Shown here piece by piece: positions 26,550 to 35,235 of a DNA stretch of 38,303 bases (its first letter is position 1; each line of letters starts with the position of its first letter). Under the pieces are notes generated by a model. The model was not told the DNA's origin and did no database searches. It was given only the letters and a program-made list of their open reading frames with translations. The DNA is taken from the NCBI RefSeq assembly GCF_000422545.1, contig NZ_AULZ01000032.1, positions 1-38,303 of the forward strand, in the 5' to 3' direction. Origin of the DNA: Desulfocurvibacter africanus subsp. africanus DSM 2603 (lineage in GTDB: Bacteria; Desulfobacterota; Desulfovibrionia; Desulfovibrionales; Desulfovibrionaceae). Made by a program: the position numbers and the translations under genes.

Positions 26550-27422
26550 CTACAATCCCAATATCTGCTTGAGCTCCCCTATGCGCCGACGGCTCACGGG
26601 CAACTCTATGCGCGTCTTACCCGCGGTGCGCAACATGAAGTTGGAGCCGGGCATGGAGGATATCTCGGTGACCATATCCAGGTTGACCAGGTACTTCCGG
26701 TGCACGCGAAAGAAACGGTACGGCTTGAGCCTGTCCTCCAGGTTCTTGAGCCTGTAGGAGGTCAGGTACTTCTGGCTGGCCGTGTGCACGTAGGAGTAGT
26801 CCTCGTAGGCCTCCACGAACACGATCTGATCAAAGGGCAGCAGCACCATCCTGCCGTCCTGATTGATGGCCAGCTTTTCGATTTCGGGCGGCTTGCCGCG
26901 TTGGGAATAGTCCCAGGCCTGGCGCAAGGCAGACAGGAAGCGGTCCTCGTCTTCCTCGCCCATGGGCACCTGCACCATGGACTCCTCTTCCGACCCGCCG
27001 CCGTAATCCCGCTCCGGGATCAGGGACGGCCTAGGCGCCTGCATGAACCCGGAACGCAACTGGCGCAGGCGGTCCACGGTGCGAGACAGACGCTCGCGGC
27101 CCGCGGGCCAGATAAGATAGTCCAGAGCCTCCAACTCGAAAGCCTTATAGGCTTTCGACTCGTCCGAAGCGATGAACACCAAGGCGGGACGGGACTTGCG
27201 CCCCATGAGCATCTGAGCCAGCTCCAGACCGCTTACCTCGCCAGGCAATTCCAGGCCCAGAAAAATCACGCCATAGGGAATATGCTCCAGAAGTTCCATT
27301 GCCTCGTAAGCGGTAATGGCTTCTCCCAGAATTCGCATAAAATCCAAATGGCTTAAGCTGTCCCGCAAGCCGCTTCTGACCGCAGGATCTCCATGAAGAA
27401 GGAGCGCCCGGAGCTTGTTCAT
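26550..27422 (-). CDS. LytTR transcriptional regulator with degenerate receiver domain
   Basis: This 290-residue protein has a receiver-like domain (1 to about 120) joined to a C-terminal LytTR DNA-binding domain (about 190-290; FDQIVFVEAYEDYSYVHT, FFRVHRKYLVNLDMV, LPVSRRRIGELKQIL). In the receiver, the phosphoacceptor Asp is replaced by Gly56 (VIFLGLELPGEVSG). The conserved Lys before Pro is Trp105 (DYLIWPAGRERL). Asp12 of the acidic pocket remains. It is therefore unlikely to be controlled by normal phosphorylation. It lies between acs and the divergent hdr-mvh operon and could regulate either (inference). Confidence 0.9.
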   Translation of the reverse strand: MNKLRALLLHGDPAVRSGLRDSLSHLDFMRILGEAITAYEAMELLEHIPYGVIFLGLELPGEVSGLELAQMLMGRKSRPALVFIASDESKAYKAFELEALDYLIWPAGRERLSRTVDRLRQLRSGFMQAPRPSLIPERDYGGGSEEESMVQVPMGEEDEDRFLSALRQAWDYSQRGKPPEIEKLAINQDGRMVLLPFDQIVFVEAYEDYSYVHTASQKYLTSYRLKNLEDRLKPYRFFRVHRKYLVNLDMVTEISSMPGSNFMLRTAGKTRIELPVSRRRIGELKQILGL

Positions 27423-27455
27423 TCAAGTACCAAACCTTGGGTAAGCCCATCAGTA

Positions 27456-27467
27456 CTGTGCGCACAG
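27456..27467. promoter_or_regulatory. 12-bp palindrome upstream of the LytTR gene
   Basis: CTGTGCGCACAG is a perfect palindrome 34 bp upstream of the regulator start codon, a plausible operator site. Only its symmetry and position support this. Confidence 0.3.
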
Positions 27468-27609
27468 CACCGATGCTGCTACTTTTAATTCCTTAGATCG
27501 AAAAGATTGCCAGGGCAAGCACGCGAAACGCGAAGCATGTATTAGGAAAAGCTATCGCCTGCATATGGTTTACTTAGGACTTTGTTAAAAAAAGGATAAG
27601 CACGAAAAA

Positions 27610-27654
27610 TTGACATGAAGTACCATTGACAATAAACACATCAAGTTATCAGAA
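27610..27654 (+). promoter_or_regulatory. Candidate promoter(s) of the hdr-mvh operon
   Basis: Two TTGACA hexamers lie 16 bp apart (27610-27615 and 27626-27631). Seventeen bases after the first is TAAACA (27633-27638), a weak -10. After the second the best match is TCAGAA (27649-27654), also weak. TATAAC at 27672-27677 is another -10 candidate. The operon start with AAGGGGG ribosome binding site follows at 27707. Confidence 0.4.
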
Positions 27655-27706
27655 GTCAAAGAAGGGGTCTATATAACACGCTTTTAACCTTTGGTAAGGG
27701 GGCTTT

Positions 27707-29026
27707 ATGACGTTAGCGCCTAAACCGCTGCCGGACGCAATCAAGGAGCGGCTGGCCAAGTTCGACTTGAACGCCTGCTTTACGTGCGGGACGTGCTCCA
27801 GCGGTTGCCCCATCACCGGTACGCCGGGAATGGAAGGCTGGGACACACGCAAGGCCTTGCGCATGATTGCCTACGGCATGATTGACGAGGTCGTCGATTC
27901 TGATTGGCCATGGGTCTGTACCGGCTGCGGCCGTTGCGCCTACGCCTGTCCACAGGGCATCGATATCGTGCCCATCTTCGGCTACATGAAGCACCTGCGC
28001 GAGCGCTCCAAAGTGCCCGGCGTGCTGAACAAGGGCGTGGATCGCGTCATTGAAACCGGCAACAACATGGGCATCGCCAAGGACGACTACCTGATGTCCA
28101 TGGCCGATGTGGGCAACGAGTTGGCCGAGGAGGAATGCCCCGGCTTCTACGTGCCCGTGGACAAGGAAGGCGCGAGCGTCCTGTTCTTCCCCAACTCCAA
28201 GGAAGTCTACGGCGACTTCGAGGACCAGAAGTGGTGGTGGAAGATCTTCTACGCCGCCAAGGAAAACTGGACCATTCCCTCGGAAAACTGGGAAGCCGTC
28301 GACTGGGGTCTGTTCACCGGCAACTACGAGGCCACCAAGACCCTGGCACAGCGCAAGATGGACCTGAACCGCAAGCTCAAGGTCGGCACAATGATCATGC
28401 CCGACTGCGGCGGCGGATCATACGGCTGCCGTAGCGGCATGAAGTCCTGCGCCCTTGAGGACGCGAGCAACACCGTCAACTACGTCTATCTCTATGACTA
28501 CCTGAAGAAACTCATCGAGCAAGGCCGCGTCAAGCTCGACAAGAGCCGCTGGGAAGGCAAGACCTTCGCTTTCCATGACTCCTGCAAGCATGGCCGCGAG
28601 CTGGAAAAGCATTTTGGGGATGCCTACTACGAAGAAGCCCGCTGGATCATCGACCAGTGCGTGGGCAAGCGGGTCGAGTTCTACCCCAACCGCGGCAACA
28701 ACTACTGCTGCGGCGCCGGCGGCGGCAACTGGCCCGGCCCCTACGAGAAGCATTCCGCCTACCATGGCCGCTTCAAGGTCCAGCAGATCAAGGATTCCGG
28801 CGCGGATATCGTCGTGGTCGGCTGTTCCAACTGCCGCGACCAGATCTCGCGCAGACTGCCCAAGTACTACCCCGAGGATTGCAAGTACGAGGTCAAGTAC
28901 ATCTGGCAGCTCGTGGCCGAGTCCCTGGTCATGGAGCCCTGGAGCGAAGAAGAAGTCGAGAAGGCCCAGGCCGAGGCTGCCGCCCAGTGGGAGCGCCTTG
29001 GTGTGGATCTGGACGCTGGTTACTAG
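27707..29026 (+). CDS. HdrC-HdrB fusion (HdrD/DsrK-like) heterodisulfide reductase subunit
   Basis: This 439-residue iron-sulfur protein joins an HdrC-like ferredoxin part to an HdrB-like catalytic part. Two [4Fe-4S] motifs lie at C24/C27/C30/C34 and C71/C74/C77/C81. The C-terminal CCG domain has C293, CC334-335 and C373/C376 (CCGAGGG; GCSNCRDQ). The first CCG repeat found in full HdrB is not intact; a different set C234/C241/C248 (CGGGSYGCRSGMKSC) stands there. One complete CCG motif is as in DsrK, HmcF and TmcB. It probably reduces a disulfide or trisulfide carrier; DsrC is a candidate partner (inference). It is the first gene of the operon, 73 bp before hdrA. Confidence 0.88.
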   Translation: MTLAPKPLPDAIKERLAKFDLNACFTCGTCSSGCPITGTPGMEGWDTRKALRMIAYGMIDEVVDSDWPWVCTGCGRCAYACPQGIDIVPIFGYMKHLRERSKVPGVLNKGVDRVIETGNNMGIAKDDYLMSMADVGNELAEEECPGFYVPVDKEGASVLFFPNSKEVYGDFEDQKWWWKIFYAAKENWTIPSENWEAVDWGLFTGNYEATKTLAQRKMDLNRKLKVGTMIMPDCGGGSYGCRSGMKSCALEDASNTVNYVYLYDYLKKLIEQGRVKLDKSRWEGKTFAFHDSCKHGRELEKHFGDAYYEEARWIIDQCVGKRVEFYPNRGNNYCCGAGGGNWPGPYEKHSAYHGRFKVQQIKDSGADIVVVGCSNCRDQISRRLPKYYPEDCKYEVKYIWQLVAESLVMEPWSEEEVEKAQAEAAAQWERLGVDLDAGY

Positions 29027-29099
29027 GCGAGAGCCTGAAGATACGATGGAGCTTCACCTGTCCTACGTTTAACTAAACCTGCAAGGGAGGTTTAGGTCT

Positions 29100-32000
29100 A
29101 TGACCAAAGTAGGTTCCGTGATGGTCGTTGGCGGCGGTATCGCCGGCATCCAGACCGCCCTGGACCTCGCCGATTCGGGCTACTATGTCTACATGGTAGA
29201 AAAAGGCCCGAGCATCGGCGGAGTCATGGCGCAACTGGATAAGACCTTCCCGACCAATGACTGCGCGATGTGAATAGTCTCGCCAAAATTGGTCGAGTGC
29301 GGTCGGCACTTGAATATCGAGCTTTTGACCATGTCCGAGGTTGTTGGCGTATCCGGCGATGCCGGGAACTTCACTGTGAAGGTCCGGCAGAAGCCCCGCT
29401 ACGTCGAGATGGACAAATGTATCGCCTGCGGCCTGTGCGCGGAAAAATGTCCCAAGAAAGTCTCCAACGAGTACAACGCGGGTCTCGACACCCGCAAGGC
29501 GGCTTACATCGAGTACGGCCAAGCCGTGCCCCTCAAGTACGTCATTGACGCCGAAAACTGCATCTACCTCAAGTCCGGAAAGTGTCGCGCCTGTGAAAAG
29601 TTCTGCCCCACAGGAGCGATCAACTTCGAGGACAAGGAAAAGACCATCGACCTGAACGTCGGCGCGGTCATCGCCGCTCCCGGCTTCAAGCCCTACGATC
29701 CCACCAGCGTGGACTTCTTCGGCCATGACCGCAAGAACGTCCCCGACTGTGTGACCAGCCTCGAATACGAGCGGCTTCTGTCCGCCAGCGGCCCGTGCAT
29801 GGGCCACCTCGTGCGCCCCTCGGACCACAAGGAACCCCAGAAGATCGCCTGGCTGCAGTGCGTCGGCTCGCGCAACACGAGCAAGTGCGACAATGGCTTC
29901 TGTTCGAGCGTGTGCTGTATGTACGCCATCAAGCAGGCCATGGTCACCGCGGACCATACCGCCGGAGAGCTGGACCAGACCATCTACTACATGGACATCC
30001 GCTCCCACGGTAAGGAGTTCGAGAAGTACTACGAGGACGCCAAGAAAAAGGGCATCAAGTTCGTGCGCGCCCGGCCACACACGGTCATGCCCGGCGAAGG
30101 CGGCAAGGGCGTGCGCATCCGCTACGCCAGCGAGGACGGCAGGGAGATCTACGAAGACTACGACCTGTTCGTGCTGTCCATCGGCCTTGAGGCCCCCACG
30201 AGCGCCGAAGCGCTGTCCAAGACCCTGGGCATCAAGACCGACAAGTACAACTTCGCCCTGACCGGCAGCTTCGCGCCCGTGTCGGCCAGCAGGCCCGGCA
30301 TCTTCGTGTCCGGCGCCTTCCAGGGCCCCAAGGACATCCCGCAGTCCGTGACCGAGGCCTCCAGCGCCGCCGCCATGGCCGCGGCAACCCTGGTCGAAGC
30401 CAAGGGCACGCTGACCAAGGCCAAGACCTACCCGCCCGAGATGAGCGTGGCCGGCCAGGCTCCGCGCATCGGCGTGTTCGTCTGCTCCTGCGGCATCAAC
30501 ATCGCAGGCACCGTGGACGTGAAGAAGGTCATGGAATACGCCAAGAGCTTGCCGAACGTGGCGTTCGTCGAGAACAACCTGTTCACCTGCTCGGCCGACA
30601 CCCAGGACCTCATCAGCGCCAAGATCAAGGAACATAAGCTGAACCGCGTGGTGGTGGCCGCCTGCACACCCAGGACTCACGAGCCCCTGTTCCAGGACAC
30701 CATGGCCAGCACGGGTCTCAACAAGTACCTGTTCGAGATGGCTAACATCCGCAACCAGAACAGCTGGGTGCACCAGAACGAGCCCGAAAAGGCCACTCAG
30801 AAGGCCATGGACCAGGTGCGCATGGCCGTGGCCAAGGCCCAGTACCTCGAGCCGCTGGACAAGATCAGCGTCAACGTCATCCAGAAGGCCCTGGTCATCG
30901 GCGGCGGCATCTCCGGCATGACCTCGGCGCTCGGCTTGGCCAACCAGGGCTATCCCGTGACCCTGATTGAGAAGGGCGACCAGCTCGGCGGCAACGCCTG
31001 GGCCCTGTCGCACACCTGGAAGGGCGAGGAGATCAAGCCCTTCGTCGAGGGCCTCATCAAGCAGGTCGAGGGCCACAAGAACATCAAGGTCTACAAGAAG
31101 GCTCAGCTCAAGAGCGCCACGGGCTCCGTGGGCAGCTTCACGAGCAAGATCGACGCCGGCGGCCAGGAGCTGGCCCTCAACTACGGCGTAGCCGTGGTGG
31201 CCACGGGCGCCAAAGAATACAAGCCCAAGGAGTACCTCTACGGCCAGGACAAGCGCGTTCTTACGCACCTGGACTTCGAGGCCCTGCTCAAGAGCAACCC
31301 CGGCGCGATGAAGAACGCGAAGAACGTGGCCTTCATCCAGTGTGTCGGCTCCCGCGACGACGAGCGGCCCTACTGCTCGCGCGTGTGCTGCTCGCACTCG
31401 GTCGAGGCGGCCCTGAGCATCAAGAAGATCAATCCGAACGCTGGCGTGTTCGTGTTCAACCGCGACATCCGCACCTACGGCCACCGCGAGGACATCTACC
31501 GCGAGTCCCGCGAGAAGGGCGTCATGTACGTGCGCTACGAGCCAGAGGCCAAGCCCAAGGTCTACACCGAAGGCAGCGCCCTGTTCATCGAGGGCTATGA
31601 CCCGATCCTGCAGGACAGCGTCAAGATCCCGGTGGACTACGTGGTGCTCGCTTCTGCCATCGTGCCGCACAAGGACGACTCGCTGTCCAAGCTCTACAAG
31701 TGCTCGGTCGGCGCCGACGGCTTCCTCACCGAGGCCCATCCCAAGCTGAAGCCTGTTGACCTCTCGGTCGACGGCCTGTTCGTGGCCGGCCTGTGCCACT
31801 ACCCGAAGCCTGTGGACGAGGCCATCGGCCAAGCCCAGGCAGCGGTCTCCAGGGCGAGCACCATTCTCTCCCAGGCGACCATGACGCTCGACTCCATCAA
31901 GAGCTATCGCACCGACAACTGCGACGGCTGCGCGCTCTGCGTCGACGTATGCCCCTATCTGGCCATCAGTCTCGAGGACTACCAGAAGGACGGGTACACC

Positions 32001-32144
32001 TACAGGCGCATCAAGACCGAGCAGGCCCTATGCAAGGGCTGCGGCCTGTGCGAGGCCACCTGCCCCAAGCAGGGCGTGTACGTGCACGGCTTCACCATGG
32101 ACCAGATCAAGGCCCAGGTGGATGCCATGCTGGAAAGCGTATAG
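29100..32144 (+). CDS. hdrA: HdrA flavoprotein, double-length, selenocysteine at residue 58
   Basis: Reading UGA 29271-29273 as Sec gives 1014 residues from ATG 29100. The N-terminal half has FAD site [19 protein letters not shown] (about 10-28), then [13 protein letters not shown], where C55 and U58 stand for the family's CxxC, then inserted ferredoxin motifs C107/C110/C113/C117 and C154/C162/C165/C169. The second half is classical Hdr[13 protein letters not shown] at about 460, a second FAD site [19 protein letters not shown] near 600, and two terminal [4Fe-4S] motifs (C941-C951, C978-C988). The two halves share QCVGSR...C..VCC segments, so they look duplicated. HdrA bifurcates electrons from H2 to ferredoxin and the disulfide. 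GGGAGG precedes the ATG. Without Sec the frame breaks after 57 codons. Confidence 0.93.
29271..29310 (+). promoter_or_regulatory. UGA codon and candidate SECIS of hdrA
   Basis: After the UGA, AGTGC (29296-29300) and GCACT (29306-29310) form a 5-bp stem with loop GGTCG, 27 bases from UGA to loop. The GGU in the loop recalls the E. coli fdhF SECIS apical loop. A lower hairpin (CTCGCCAA 29279-29286 with TTGG 29289-29292 and CGAG 29294-29297) is an alternative or competing fold. Confidence 0.6.
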
Positions 32145-32174
32145 CCAACCCTTCAAGGAAGGAGTTTATCGGAT

Positions 32175-32606
32175 ATGGCTGACACTTACGAACCGGTCAT
32201 CATCGGCTTCCTGTGCAACTGGTGCGCATATGCCGGCGGCGACCTCGCGGGCGTCTCGCGCCTGCAGTACCCGCCCAACATGCGCGCCATCCGGGTCATG
32301 TGCTCCGGCATGGTGCATCCGAACCTGGTGGTGCATGCGCTCCAAAAAGGCGCCGACGGCGTCATGGTGCTTGGCTGACACCTGGGTGAATGTCATTACC
32401 TGGATGGTAATCACAAGGCACTGGCTAGGGCTGAAGGCGCGAAACTCGTTCTCGCCGACCTGGGCATTGATCCCGAGCGTTTCATGATCGAATGGTGCTC
32501 CTCCGCCGAGGCGCCCCGGTTCGCTGAACTGGTGACCTCGTTCACGGACAAGATCAGGAAGCTCGGCCCCAATCCTCTGAAGGCCAAGCAAGCGGTAACC
32601 GCGTAA
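32175..32606 (+). CDS. mvhD: MvhD iron-sulfur protein, selenocysteine at residue 68
   Basis: The frame from ATG 32175 meets UGA at 32376-32378; reading it as Sec gives 143 residues ending at TAA 32604-32606. MvhD carries a [2Fe-2S] centre that passes electrons from the Mvh hydrogenase to HdrA. Family marks are FLCNWCAYAGGDLAG (C14, C17), VMCSGMVHP (C43) and VMVLGUHLGECHYLDGN, where U68 replaces the conserved Cys of GCHxGDCHY, with C73 after it. The second half (EWCSSAEAPRFAEL) is typical, which proves the UGA does not end the gene. It lies 30 bp after hdrA; a hairpin follows it. Confidence 0.93.
32376..32411 (+). promoter_or_regulatory. UGA codon and candidate SECIS of mvhD
   Basis: A 6-bp stem ATTACC (32395-32400) / GGTAAT (32406-32411) with loop TGGAT follows the UGA, the loop starting after 22 bases. 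Two more pairs may form below a C-C mismatch. The loop and distance are the same as in mvhA. Confidence 0.65.
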
Positions 32607-32612
32607 CCGAAC

Positions 32613-32644
32613 CCGGAGGGTGGGCCTCGGCTTCCGCCCTCCGG
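32613..32644 (+). other. Intercistronic hairpin between mvhD and mvhG
   Basis: An 8-bp stem CCGGAGGG/CCCTCCGG (32613-32620 with 32637-32644) can be extended by about four pairs. No T-run follows, so it is not a clear terminator. It may protect or process the mRNA between the electron-transfer genes and the hydrogenase genes. Confidence 0.5.
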
Positions 32645-32666
32645 CTCCGCGAATACGGAGGAATAC

Positions 32667-33605
32667 ATGGTCAAAGTAGCAGAGGAATGGTTGAATTCAT
32701 GCTCGGGGTGCGAGATCGCCATCCTCAATATCGGGGATGCCCTGGTCGATCTGCTGCCTTCGCTTGAGTTCGTGCACATTCCCGTTCTTATCGACAAAAA
32801 GTATTACGGCCAGACCGGCGAGGGGAAGCATCTCGAAATCCCCAAGGCCGTTGTCGGCATCGTTTCCGGCGGCGTGAAGAACAGCGAGCACCTCGAGGTG
32901 CTCCATAAGATGCGCGAGTCCTGCGACATCCTTATCGCGCTGGGCACCTGCGCCACGGACGGCGGCCTGCCGGCCCTGGCCAACATGTACACCAACGACG
33001 AAATCCGCGAGTTCTCCTACCACGACTCTCCCACGACCGTGGACAAGGGCGTGCGGCCCAACCCGGACAAGTTCCATATCCCGCACATGCTCGAGCACTG
33101 CACGGCGCTGGACGAGCACGTCAAGGTGGACATCAAGATCCCCGGCTGCCCGCCGCATCCCGAGTGGATCGCCGGCGCGGTGTTGGCGCTGCTGGACGGC
33201 AAGACCGAGTTCAAGCTGCCCGAGCGCAGCGTGTGCGACGTCTGCCCCACCAAGCGCGAGCGCAAGAAATCCGATACCGGCGTCCTGAAGCGCATGCTGG
33301 AGACCCCGGAGTACGATCCGGAGAAGCCCGTGAGCGATATGCGCTGTTTGCTGGAGCAGGGCTTCATGTGCCTTGGTCCGGTGACCAGGGCCGGCTGCGG
33401 CGGCATGCAGGCGCGCACTCCGCGCTGCATCTCTGCCCGCGTGCCCTGTCGCGGCTGCTACGGCCCCGTGCGCGAGTCGGCCCTGCCGCTCATCGATTAC
33501 GTGAGCGCCCTGGCCTCCGTCGGCTATGACCCGGCCAAGATGCCCGATCGTCGCGGCTTCCTGGCAAGGTTCTCCGGCGGCCACGGCGTGCTCAAGAAGA
33601 TCTAG
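32667..33605 (+). CDS. mvhG: F420-non-reducing-type [NiFe] hydrogenase small subunit MvhG
   Basis: This 312-residue small subunit binds the Fe-S clusters that lead electrons away from the active site. The proximal-cluster motif is EEWLNSCSGCEIA. Later segments are GTCATDGGLPALAN and PGCPPHPEWIAG. A Cys-rich C-terminus includes CDVCPTKRERK, CLLEQGFMCLGPVTRAGCGG and CRGCYGP. No Tat signal is present, so the enzyme is cytoplasmic, as expected for Hdr-linked hydrogenases. GGAGG lies five bases before the ATG. It contains no in-frame UGA. Confidence 0.93.
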   Translation: MVKVAEEWLNSCSGCEIAILNIGDALVDLLPSLEFVHIPVLIDKKYYGQTGEGKHLEIPKAVVGIVSGGVKNSEHLEVLHKMRESCDILIALGTCATDGGLPALANMYTNDEIREFSYHDSPTTVDKGVRPNPDKFHIPHMLEHCTALDEHVKVDIKIPGCPPHPEWIAGAVLALLDGKTEFKLPERSVCDVCPTKRERKKSDTGVLKRMLETPEYDPEKPVSDMRCLLEQGFMCLGPVTRAGCGGMQARTPRCISARVPCRGCYGPVRESALPLIDYVSALASVGYDPAKMPDRRGFLARFSGGHGVLKKI

Positions 33606-33627
33606 GCTTCGGTAGGAGGAAGCACAC

Positions 33628-35094
33628 ATGGCAGCTAGCCCCAATGTCGCTAAGACTCTCAATATCGCGCCCGTGACGCGTATCGAGGGACACGCCGGCA
33701 TCGAGATCATGCTCGATGACGCAGGCAACGTGGCCGATGCTCGGCTCAACGTCATGTCCCTGAGAGGGTTCGAGAAATTCGTGGTCGGGCGTCCCATCGA
33801 GGAAGTGCCCCGTATCGTCAACCGCATCTGCGGCATCTGCCCCTGGAACCACCACCTGGCCTCCATGAAGGCCGTGGACGGTTGCCTTGGGCTGACCCCG
33901 CCGCCAACCGGTCGCAAGCTCCGGGAATTCTGCCAGATGCTGGCCTACATCCCGGACAAGATCCTGCACTTCTACTTCCTGGCCGCCCCGGACTTCGTCC
34001 TGGGTCCTGACGCCGACGTGGCAGTGCGCAACGTGGTCGGTATCGTGGGCGCCGCCCCCGAGCTGGCCAAGCAAGTCGTGCACATGCGCTACAAGACCCA
34101 GATGGCGCTTGAAAAGTTTGCCGGCAAGGTCATCCATCCGATGGCCGCTGTGGCCGGCGGCTTCTCCAAGCCCATGCTGGAGGAGGAGCGCAAGGAACTG
34201 CTCGAGGTGATTAAGGAGGCCAAGGAATTCGGCCTGTTCACCATCAAGTTCGCGCGCGAGAACGTCTTCCCCAAGTACCTGGAAGCGGTGAAGACCGTGG
34301 GCGTGTTCGAATCCGGCTACATCGGCACCGTGGTTCCCGAGACCGGCGCCCTGGAGCTGTATGACGGCGAACTGCGCCTCATGGACAGGGACGGCAGCTA
34401 CGACCAGTTCAAGTACTCGGAATACGGCAATTACATTGCCGAGCACACCGAGGACTGGTCCTATCTCAAGTTCCCGTACATCAAGAAGCACGGCGGCATT
34501 AAGCTGGACGAGACCGACGCCAAGGGCGTCTATCGCTCCAACTGCCTGGCGCGCATCAACGTCTGCGACCAGATGCGCACCCCGCTGGCTCAGAAGGAGC
34601 TGGAGATATTCCGCAAGGAGTTCGGCCGTCCCGCGCACCTTACCCTGCTCTACCATTGGGCGCGGCTCATCGAGCTCGTGCAGTGCTGCGAGCGGGCCGA
34701 GGAGCTGCTGAACGATCCCGAGATCACCGGCCGCGACATCCGGGCCAAGAACATCGTGCCCAAGGCCGGCGAAGGCGTGGGCTGCGTCGAGGCCCCGCGC
34801 GGCACGCTCATCCACCACTACAAGAGCGATGAGAACGGCATGTGCACCTTCGCCAACCTCATCGTCGGCACCACGCACAACAACGCGGGCATGAACCTGT
34901 CCGTGAAGCAGGCAGCCAAGGCGCTCATCAAGAACGGCAAGTACGACCAGGGCATCCTGAATACGGTCGAACTCGCTGTCCGCGCCTACGACCCGTGAAT
35001 GAGCTGCGCTACCCACCGCCTGGATGGCGGCGTCGCTGTGCAGCTCAAGATCATCGACTCCGAAGGCAAGGTCATCGAGACCATGCAGAAGTAG
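33628..35094 (+). CDS. mvhA: [NiFeSe] hydrogenase large subunit MvhA, selenocysteine at residue 457
   Basis: The N-terminal Ni-binding motif is RICGICPWNHH (C68, C71), after RIEGHAGI. The frame reaches UGA 34996-34998 within RAYDPUMSCATH, where U457 and C460 complete the four Ni ligands. Read as Sec, it continues to TAG 35092-35094, giving 488 residues. The family is processed after the His of DPCxxCxxH, here H463, so a 25-residue tail (from RLDGGVAVQ) would be removed. Without Sec the protein would lack half of its active site. In Methanococcales the same Sec is on a separate small subunit, VhuU; here the chain is undivided. It lies 22 bp after mvhG and is the last operon gene. Confidence 0.94.
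34996..35030 (+). promoter_or_regulatory. UGA codon and candidate SECIS of mvhA
   Basis: A 5-bp stem CCGCC (35016-35020) / GGCGG (35026-35030) has loop TGGAT, starting 22 bases after the UGA, identical in loop and spacing to mvhD. It overlaps the codons around His463, the expected cleavage site. Confidence 0.65.
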
Positions 35095-35115
35095 TCGATC
35101 AGTCGAGAGCATGAC

Positions 35116-35151
35116 AAAGGCCGCTCCCGCGAGGGGGCGGCCTTTCTTTTT
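35116..35151 (+). terminator. Rho-independent terminator of the hdr-mvh operon
   Basis: A 13-bp stem (35116-35128 with 35133-35145, one wobble) with loop GCGA is followed by CTTTTT. It lies 21 bp after the mvhA stop codon, counted from the extended frame. Its position fits the readthrough end of mvhA. Confidence 0.93.
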
Positions 35152-35235
35152 GGGGCGAACGCGCCCCTGAATCCACGCAGTTCATGGCGGTTTGTTATAG
35201 GCGAGAAACGTCCGAGCGGGCGGCTTTCAGGTGCG

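Noticed and set aside
29271-29273. UGA in hdrA as a nonsense mutation or pseudogene
   Set aside because: The frame is intact for more than 950 further codons, the site is a known Cys/Sec position, and two other genes of the operon show the same pattern.
29073-31832. 919-codon open frame on the minus strand
   Set aside because: It lies antisense to hdrA, whose homology is unmistakable. High GC and strong third-position bias leave the opposite strand open; the translation is His/Val/Leu-rich low complexity with no domain.
33592-35112. 506-codon minus-strand frame opposite mvhA
   Set aside because: Antisense shadow of the hydrogenase large subunit gene.
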